From positions 1 to 11,678 of the forward strand of contig CAMLOB010000068.1 of NCBI GenBank assembly GCA_946481475.1: a stretch of DNA of 11,678 nucleotides, in the 5' to 3' direction. The position numbers were made by a program, and so were the translations under genes. Position 1 is the stretch's first letter, and the number at the start of each line of letters is the position of its first letter. Positions 6,042 to 11,678 of the stretch are shown in pieces. The stretch comes from an uncultured Chlorobiota bacterium. GTDB lineage: Bacteria > Bacteroidota > Kapaibacteriia > OLB7. A model generated the notes under the pieces. That model worked only from the letters and a program-made list of their open reading frames with translations. It ran no database searches and was not told where the DNA came from.

Positions 6042-8297
6042 TCAGTGGCGGATCGAAATGATTCTCCCCTCCTTCCATTCTCCTGTCTGAAGTTCAAGAA
6101 TATACGTCCCGTCGGACAGGCCGGCAACCGGGTATATAATGCTATGCAGACCTGCCGGATGATATCCCTTGATGATGTCTTCCACCTTCTTTCCGGTTAT
6201 ATCGAAAAGCGTCAGCGAGATGTATGATCCAATCGGAAGCGTAAAAGATATATCCGCCCGCTCCATTGCCGGTGAAACAGAGGGGGGATCGAGACGGAAC
6301 CGGCCCGCCGTCAGCGATTCGATGCGGCGCAGATCCAGACCGCATATATCGAGGTTGACGAACCCGGAAGCTTCTGTCAAGACAATGCAGGGTTCCGGCA
6401 GGGTGAAGGTGACGTCAAGAGCGGTTTCCGGAAAGCTCGGTCCGACAGGTATGTAGAGTCGTACGGGAATGAAGCAGAGCATTCCGTCCGTTGTGATCGG
6501 TTTGCCCGATATGTTCCGGAACTGCAGTGTAATCTCTCCTGCTGTTTCGGAGATGACGGAAACATCCCAGTCCTCGGTCAGGGCTTCATCCGTCAGGTCG
6601 TCTTCATCTTCAAGATCGACCGCCGCACTGCGGGCGTCGAACCGGAGCGATATCAGGAACGTTTCGATCCTTTCCCCCTGCGGGAAGCCTGAAATCACTA
6701 TCGGTACCCGGGTTCGCTTCCCGGTTGCATTTACCGTATGGTCGGCAATCTCGGCGATAACAACCACAGTATCGGAACAGGGCGAGGGAATGTCCGTGAC
6801 TTCTACGTCTGCGCAGAGCTTTCCCGTTTCGGTGCAGGTTCTGCTGAAGGCCCGAACCACATCGGCACATACGTCAAGCCGACTCCCGACCGGGACCGAA
6901 TCCGCAACGGTTCCGCGAAACGTGATTTCCCGACAGGAGTTCTCCCGGATCATGCCGGTTGTCAGCAGAGGGAACGACGGAGAACCCCCCGCATATTCGA
7001 TCCCTTCCGGCAGGGTCACGGAAAGATCGATCGAAGAGATCGGGAAGCGATTGTGATTGCATACCCGAAGTGTCCACTCTACCGACTCGCCCGGCACGAC
7101 GTGAGCGTCGGATGGGCTGAGCGTTACCTCAACACCCCGCAAACCCGATCCCACATTCGGCAGATCCGAGTCGATGAAGTTCGGGAGTCCGTACGAAGTC
7201 CGTTTTCCCGCGAGATCGATCGCATTGTCAGTGTACTCGCAGGCTGTGCCGGGTCGATTCGGGAAGGCGATTCGTCCGAGAAACTGCCGACCGGTAAATG
7301 AGACATAGATTGTCCCGTCCGGTCCGATCTGAAGCTGGCCCCCGGGCCACACGCCGCTCTGCTCGGCCAGAAGAGTCCGGCTGGCGCTGATCGTCAGCGG
7401 ATCACCACTTTCCAGATCGAACTGGATAAGTTCCGCAGGCATGTTGTGCGGGAGAGTTACGGTATAGAATCTGGATTGATCGGGCGAGAACTCGCCGCCG
7501 TAATAATTCTTCCCCGTACCGATGATACGGTAGTTGAAGAGCGAGCCGGTGGATGGATCGAAATCGAGCAGGGCCAGTTGTTGAAGCCCTGCACTTGTGA
7601 CCGCCACCAGCGACCCGTCCGGCGACAGATGAATCGTTCCCTGTACGTCGTCGCCGTTCGGATACTCGTTCCCCAGTTGCGATACAACCGGAGCGTCGAT
7701 GCCGGAGGGGGAAATGTGATATGCCAGAAAACGATTCGTCCCCCATTCCTGCGTTACCATCCAGTAGTCCCGACCGTCGCAATGACGAGTGGCCGTGAGC
7801 TTCTCCGAACCCCGTTCAAGAAGAGGGACATTTTTCTCGATAACGTCACCACGTCCTCCGTCAAGCGTGATGTCGATCACGTTGTAGCGCAAGGTCCGAT
7901 CCGATACGTCATGGGAGCCTGTGGTAAACAGATAGTATCGTGTCGGTGAGCCGGGATCGGGGACGATCAGTGCAGGTTGCCCGCTCGACTCGTCCCCCAG
8001 CAGTCCGGTTCCGTTCGGCATCGGAGTGTGCTCTCTGTTCCAGACGGTGGAACCGTCGGTGTAGAAAAGGAGATCGCCGGTAAGAGGATCGGAGATGATT
8101 GCCGATCCGTCAAGCGTGTTCAACTTCCCGTCCTGCAGAAGGGAAGGGGGACCGCTTCCGCCGAACTTCAGTCCTGCCCCCCGTCCGAAATACCAGATGT
8201 CCGCCGAGTGCGAGCCGCCGGTCTGTCCTTCAAGAACCGCAGGACCGGTGAACATGCAGACCAACAGGAAGAAGGCTATCTGTGCACGGGTTGTCAT
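6042..8297 (-). CDS. Secreted propeller protein with DUF11-like and cohesin-like modules and a T9SS sorting tail (second of a tandem pair)
   Basis: Predicted secreted or cell-surface protein of 751 residues; its ligand is unknown. An N-terminal signal peptide (MTTRAQIAFFLLVCMFTGPAVLEG, shown here only by its hydrophobic core at about 7-20) precedes a 'WYFGRGAGLKFG' start (35-46). A propeller-like region follows to about residue 378 and contains LNTLDGSAIIS, LLFYTDG, TATRHCDGRDYW and SPDGSLVAV repeat-type strands. Residues about 387-500 resemble a DUF11-type beta-sandwich (VEWTLRVCNHN, LPEGIEY). Residues about 509-645 resemble a cohesin-like fold (PIVISGF, LISLRFDA, FIPVRLYI). The last 80 residues fit a type A T9SS tail: ISLTLFDITGKKVEDII, GLSDGTYILEL and a final basic strand. 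It lacks the usual FPNP opening. The ATG at 8297 lies 12 nt after the stop of the paralogous upstream gene, and an in-frame TTG at 8309 directly abuts that stop. Both genes are surely co-transcribed. Domain names beyond the propeller and tail are inferences from strand patterns. Confidence 0.87.
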   Translation of the reverse strand: MTTRAQIAFFLLVCMFTGPAVLEGQTGGSHSADIWYFGRGAGLKFGGSGPPSLLQDGKLNTLDGSAIISDPLTGDLLFYTDGSTVWNREHTPMPNGTGLLGDESSGQPALIVPDPGSPTRYYLFTTGSHDVSDRTLRYNVIDITLDGGRGDVIEKNVPLLERGSEKLTATRHCDGRDYWMVTQEWGTNRFLAYHISPSGIDAPVVSQLGNEYPNGDDVQGTIHLSPDGSLVAVTSAGLQQLALLDFDPSTGSLFNYRIIGTGKNYYGGEFSPDQSRFYTVTLPHNMPAELIQFDLESGDPLTISASRTLLAEQSGVWPGGQLQIGPDGTIYVSFTGRQFLGRIAFPNRPGTACEYTDNAIDLAGKRTSYGLPNFIDSDLPNVGSGLRGVEVTLSPSDAHVVPGESVEWTLRVCNHNRFPISSIDLSVTLPEGIEYAGGSPSFPLLTTGMIRENSCREITFRGTVADSVPVGSRLDVCADVVRAFSRTCTETGKLCADVEVTDIPSPCSDTVVVIAEIADHTVNATGKRTRVPIVISGFPQGERIETFLISLRFDARSAAVDLEDEDDLTDEALTEDWDVSVISETAGEITLQFRNISGKPITTDGMLCFIPVRLYIPVGPSFPETALDVTFTLPEPCIVLTEASGFVNLDICGLDLRRIESLTAGRFRLDPPSVSPAMERADISFTLPIGSYISLTLFDITGKKVEDIIKGYHPAGLHSIIYPVAGLSDGTYILELQTGEWKEGRIISIRH

Positions 8298-8309
8298 GGC
8301 GTATCGCAA

Positions 8310-10754
8310 TCAGTGTATGATGGTGATCAGACGCAGCAATCTTTTCTCTCCTGCTTCAATCGCCAGCAGATACTCTCCTGAAGGGAGATCGGAGACGTCG
8401 AGTTTCAGCACGTTCCGTCCGTGCTGTCCTTCGGTTACGATGGGTTGCCGGACAAGGCGACCCGACATATCGGTCATCTTCACCGTCAGAGAGCTGTTCC
8501 GGAACAGTGCAACATCTATGCAGACCGAACTGTGTGCAGGATTCGGGAAGACCGCGGCGTCAAGAGACCGGTCGGAATTTCCGGAGGAGAACACCGAAGA
8601 CGAGGGGTTGGGCATACGATCGTTGATGATGATCGTATGATAAAAACAGTGCGGACAGAATTCTTCATAGTCGCTCCCTCCGATAATCAACGTATCGCTC
8701 CGTCCGGGGCCCGATCCTCCGATAGTAAAACAAAGCTCAATCGGATTTCCGGGATTGATGCGGAATGGAAGAGCCGGACTCGTCAACGTTGCCTCGATTC
8801 CCCCTCGTATCCACACCGTATCCAGAAAGGCAACGGCCTGATCAACCAGACTTGTGACCCGGATGCACGTATCAAACGTTCCGGTCCGACCCCCCGTGCG
8901 GATCTCGGAAACGTCCAGAAAGGGGGAGGTGGAACTCTGAACCGTTGTCTGTACCCGAATCCGGAATGTGTCTCCGCTTCGGGTGGAGAGGATCATCACC
9001 GCCGACAGAGGACCCGGCATACGGGGTCGGACACGAATCGGGATCGCCTGATCCTGCGTCGGCTTGATGGCGATTCCCACGGGAAGCGTTCCGCCGTATT
9101 CAAATTGATTCCCCTGCCTCCCCTCAAAGCGAACTCCGGTAATGGTGTCGGTATATCGACGGCTGTTGAACAGCACATCGGTTTCGAACATAATGCCGGG
9201 GCAACCTGAAAGGATATGGAAGGTGTAGTCTACTTCGCTCGTATCGACCGGGAGTGCCTCGATCGAGAGGGATGCACATGTGCTGTCGGGTCGGATACAG
9301 GGAGTCGGAGATGCCTGAAGGAAGAGCAGGCAGGAGGTCGGCTCTGATTCGGGTGTGGCCTGATCGGCAATGCGAACGGTGGCTACCGTCAGCGTGTCAC
9401 ATGATCCTGCGGCGATGCGCGGAAGCGTAAAGGTGCCGGAATTACCCGATACAGGAACCAGTTCCGGCGGAAGTCGAAGATCAAGGTCCACATCGGTGAA
9501 ATCGCTCCCCGTCCCGTTGCATATAATGAGAATCAGGTCAACCAGGTCCCCCGGCCGTGCGCTTGCAGATGAGGTCGAGAGGAAAAGAGAGAGGGATGTT
9601 CCGCTGCCGGGGATGTAGTTGATATCGGAGTCTATCACGTTCGGCAGACCGTAGCTTGTCGTTGCTCCTCCCAGCCATAGCCCGTTATGTCGATACCCGG
9701 CCGCACTCCCTTTTGCATCCGGTTGTTCGATGACGCCGAGCGAATCGCGTCCGTTCCAGGAGACATAGATTTTTCCGTCTCCGCCAAGCTGCAACTGTCC
9801 CCCCTGCCACGCCCTCTCGGTCAACCTGATAAATCCGAAACGGGATGCGCGAATATCGGCCGTGCTCCCTGCAGCAAGATCAAATTGAAAGAGATCGGCC
9901 GGATCCGTGTTCGGCGGAAGCGTGTTGACGTAGAGCTTTGTGTTGTCGGGCGAAAACTCCTGACCGTAATACTGGACATCTCCCTGGCCCAGAACCTGTT
10001 GATTCGAGATGAGTCCGGTGGCGTTGTCGAAGTCGAAGATCTCCACTGTCTTGAGTGCCGGACTGCTTACGGCCAGTGTCCGTCCGTCGGGAGACATCTG
10101 AAATGTCCCCTGAATATCGCCGGAACCGGGATAGACGATTCCCACACCGGTCAGGCTGCTGTCGGTGATCCCCTGTGCCGTTACAAGATAGGCGTGAAAA
10201 ACATTGGATCCCCACGTATGCGTTACCACCCAGTAGTCCTTGCCGTTGCAGTGGCGGGTTGCCGTGATTTTCTCCGTTCCCCTCTCCAGCAACAACCGGT
10301 TTTTCAGCACTACATCTCCTTTCCCTCCATTGAGGCGCATATCGATGGTTGAATACCGGGTTGCCGTTGTGGCTGTGTTTGCCGCGCCTGTTGTGAAGAG
10401 ATAGAACGTATTCGTATCGTCGGGGTCCGGAACAATCAAGGCAGGCTGTCCGCTTGATTCGTGTCCGGCAAGACCGGTTCCGTTCGGCATCGGCGTGTGG
10501 GTGGAGTCCCAGACCGTCTTGCCGTCGGTGTAGAAGAGAAGGTTGCCGGTGGCGGGACGACTGATAACGGCCGATCCGTCGAGCGTGTTGACCTTCCCGT
10601 TCGGAATGGACCGGGCGGTTCCTCCGGTAAAAGAGAGGCCGGCATTGCGGCCGAAATACCACGTCTCGTACTGGCGCTGGGCGCACAACGTGGAGGCTGT
10701 CGCCAGACTGACGGTAACCAGCAGAAGCAGAGCGGGCAGGCGATGCGGTATCAT
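8310..10754 (-). CDS. Secreted propeller protein with a T9SS sorting tail (first of a tandem pair)
   Basis: Predicted secreted or surface protein of 814 residues, paralogous to the next gene. The signal peptide is clear: MIPHRLPALLLLVTVSLA followed by a likely cleavage after LCAQ (about residue 26). The propeller region begins with WYFGRNAGLSFTGG (32-45) and ends near TSYGLPNVIDSD (366-377). This is almost the same length and motif order as in the paralogue, including LNTLDGSAVIS, LLFYTDG and TATRHCNGKDYW. A DUF11-like segment follows (about 388-500). The middle then differs: two beta-rich segments (about 508-610 and 611-710) that resemble choice-of-anchor or Ig-like modules, with a CPHC pair at 700-703. 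The tail opens with AAVFPNPA (733-740), and LTVKMTDMSGRLVR and LPSGEYLLAIE are textbook type A T9SS features. The frame is open to 10817, but ATG 10754 gives the proper signal peptide. The 142-nt upstream gap has no obvious terminator and only a small GGGAA-TGC-TTCCC repeat (10799-10811). Confidence 0.9.
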   Translation of the reverse strand: MIPHRLPALLLLVTVSLATASTLCAQRQYETWYFGRNAGLSFTGGTARSIPNGKVNTLDGSAVISRPATGNLLFYTDGKTVWDSTHTPMPNGTGLAGHESSGQPALIVPDPDDTNTFYLFTTGAANTATTATRYSTIDMRLNGGKGDVVLKNRLLLERGTEKITATRHCNGKDYWVVTHTWGSNVFHAYLVTAQGITDSSLTGVGIVYPGSGDIQGTFQMSPDGRTLAVSSPALKTVEIFDFDNATGLISNQQVLGQGDVQYYGQEFSPDNTKLYVNTLPPNTDPADLFQFDLAAGSTADIRASRFGFIRLTERAWQGGQLQLGGDGKIYVSWNGRDSLGVIEQPDAKGSAAGYRHNGLWLGGATTSYGLPNVIDSDINYIPGSGTSLSLFLSTSSASARPGDLVDLILIICNGTGSDFTDVDLDLRLPPELVPVSGNSGTFTLPRIAAGSCDTLTVATVRIADQATPESEPTSCLLFLQASPTPCIRPDSTCASLSIEALPVDTSEVDYTFHILSGCPGIMFETDVLFNSRRYTDTITGVRFEGRQGNQFEYGGTLPVGIAIKPTQDQAIPIRVRPRMPGPLSAVMILSTRSGDTFRIRVQTTVQSSTSPFLDVSEIRTGGRTGTFDTCIRVTSLVDQAVAFLDTVWIRGGIEATLTSPALPFRINPGNPIELCFTIGGSGPGRSDTLIIGGSDYEEFCPHCFYHTIIINDRMPNPSSSVFSSGNSDRSLDAAVFPNPAHSSVCIDVALFRNSSLTVKMTDMSGRLVRQPIVTEGQHGRNVLKLDVSDLPSGEYLLAIEAGEKRLLRLITIIH

Positions 10755-10896
10755 AGGCCTGTGCAAAAAATGAGTGTGCGTCCGGCCGTGTAAATGTAGG
10801 GAATGCTTCCCGGTCATCCGAACGGAAAATCAGATCGACCCCGATTCCCGATGTTGCTGAACGAATGTCCCCTCCGGCAGCATACGGTTTCGGTCC

Positions 10897-11678
10897 CTAC
10901 CTCCCCTCAACCCCCACCCCGTCCTGAATCCGGTTCGACGGGTGAAGGATCACCTGATCTCCTTCATCCAGTCCCTCCACCACTTCGACGTCAAATGTGT
11001 TCCGGTGGCCGATCGTGACGTTGCGCTTGTGTGCGATTCCCTCCTCCACGACAAAGACCGCCCACTCCTTTCCGTCGCGGAAGAGGGCGCTGGAGGGGAC
11101 CTGAAGCACACTCTCTCCCTCCCAGGTGACGATGCGGGCGACGATCCGGTAGCCGTCTCCAAGCTTGTCCGGGTACTCGCTGAACATGCCGATCACGTTC
11201 ACCCGTTGCTCCTCGATGCCGAGGGCGCTGATCTTGGTGAATGCCGACGGCTCGATATAGCGAACGATCCCCTCCAGCTCCCTGTCTCCTCCCCATCCGT
11301 CGATGATGATCCGGTCTCCCGGTTCGATCTTCACCGCATCAGTCGAGAGGACATCGACCACTACTTCCAGTCCTTTCGGATTGCCGATCGCCACCAGAGG
11401 CGTGCCGGCCGGTACTACCCGCTCGCTCTCCTCGAAGATCCGCAGAAGGGTACCGCTTGCCGGGGCGGTGACGTTGATCCCCCCGGTGTTCGTCCCGTAT
11501 GCCGCCCGTCCGGACTTTGCCGCCTCGACCTGCTTCTCGGTGGAGCGGACGGCGAAGCGGGCACTCTCAAGCTGGTCTTCCAGCGTCTTCACCGCAAGCT
11601 GGGCCTGTTCGTACTGCTGCTGCGGGATCGCTCCGGCATCCAGCAGACCCTTCAACCGCTCCTCTTCTTTCCGGGCCT
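10897..11678 (-). CDS. Periplasmic adaptor subunit (HlyD/RND-type membrane fusion protein), 5' end outside the window
   Basis: Predicted periplasmic adaptor that links an inner-membrane exporter (RND pump or MacB-like ABC permease) to an outer-membrane channel. The visible part is the C-terminal 260 residues, and the frame runs open through the right edge. It begins inside the coiled-coil hairpin (ARKEEERLKGLLDAGAI, then QQQYEQAQLAVKTLEDQLES). The second half of the lipoyl/barrel-sandwich domain follows (INVTAPASGTLLRI, VVPAGTPLVAIGN). Next is a beta-barrel with IEPSAFTKISALGIEEQRV, a signature of this adaptor family. It ends with the membrane-proximal domain (VLQVPSSALFRDG, VEGLDEGDQVILHPSNRI). 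The stop is TAG at 10897-10899. The partner permease and outer-membrane genes are not visible and would be upstream, beyond 11678. The first propeller gene lies 142 nt downstream on the same strand; whether they are co-transcribed is unclear. Confidence 0.9.
   Translation of the reverse strand, partial: ARKEEERLKGLLDAGAIPQQQYEQAQLAVKTLEDQLESARFAVRSTEKQVEAAKSGRAAYGTNTGGINVTAPASGTLLRIFEESERVVPAGTPLVAIGNPKGLEVVVDVLSTDAVKIEPGDRIIIDGWGGDRELEGIVRYIEPSAFTKISALGIEEQRVNVIGMFSEYPDKLGDGYRIVARIVTWEGESVLQVPSSALFRDGKEWAVFVVEEGIAHKRNVTIGHRNTFDVEVVEGLDEGDQVILHPSNRIQDGVGVEGR

Noticed and set aside
5933..6127. N-terminal extension of the alpha/beta hydrolase to 6127
   Set aside because: It would overlap the coding end of the propeller gene and adds a Cys/Arg-rich stretch unlike the fold, which starts naturally at ATG 5932.
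8421..9209. A 262-codon plus-strand open frame opposite the first propeller gene
   Set aside because: It is an Arg-rich, low-hydrophobicity product with no motif, explained as the shadow of the minus-strand secreted protein.
9880..10686. A 268-codon minus-strand open frame in another frame of the propeller gene
   Set aside because: It overlaps the same strand of a well-supported gene and its product is Arg/His/Ser-rich without structure.
10799..10811. GGGAA-TGC-TTCCC inverted repeat upstream of the propeller operon
   Set aside because: The stem is only 5 bp with a 3-nt loop and no T-run, so it is too weak to call a terminator or operator.
10755..10817. N-terminal extension of the first propeller protein to 10817
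   Set aside because: It would place 21 His-rich residues before an otherwise standard signal peptide.

Overview
The window looks like chromosomal DNA of a moderately GC-rich (roughly 55-60% by eye) member of the Bacteroidota/Chlorobi (FCB) group. The best clue is three proteins with a C-terminal beta-sandwich tail of the type IX secretion (Por) kind. Two of these also carry the 'WYFG..AGL.F' propeller module common in secreted Bacteroidota proteins. Weak or absent Shine-Dalgarno sequences before most genes fit the same group. A deep Chlorobi-like lineage such as Ignavibacteria or Kapaibacteria is possible, but I cannot prove it from the sequence. I see no tRNA, rRNA, CRISPR array, insertion sequence or phage gene.

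Plus-strand half (1-4584): the window opens inside a PstS-like phosphate-binding protein gene. Its frame is broken by an in-frame TAA at 45-47, and a strong intrinsic terminator follows it. Next come a divergent phosphofructokinase (677-1681), an unusual Tat-signal/Rieske/T9SS-tail protein (1900-2685) with a strong hairpin behind it, and an M3-family metallopeptidase (2869-4584). The spacing (230, 218 and 183 nt) and the intervening hairpins suggest these are separate transcription units.

Minus-strand half (11678-4666, read right to left): the end of a periplasmic adaptor (HlyD/RND-type membrane fusion) protein runs in from the right edge. Two tandem paralogous T9SS-secreted propeller proteins (10754-8310 and 8297-6042) follow, then a small alpha/beta hydrolase (5932-5201) and a GNAT acetyltransferase (5166-4666). 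The two propeller genes are only 12 nt apart and are almost certainly co-transcribed. The hydrolase and GNAT genes are 34 nt apart and probably form a second short unit. The minus-strand block converges on the M3 peptidase gene across an 81-nt gap.

Functionally the window mixes housekeeping metabolism (phosphate uptake, glycolysis, peptide turnover) with cell-surface or secreted proteins. I found no clear defence, mobile or biosynthetic system. The most unusual items are the Tat-Rieske-T9SS architecture, the phosphofructokinase with an Asp-to-Asn change in its nucleotide/Mg motif, the nonsense codon in the phosphate-binding protein, and the tandem propeller pair with swapped middle modules.
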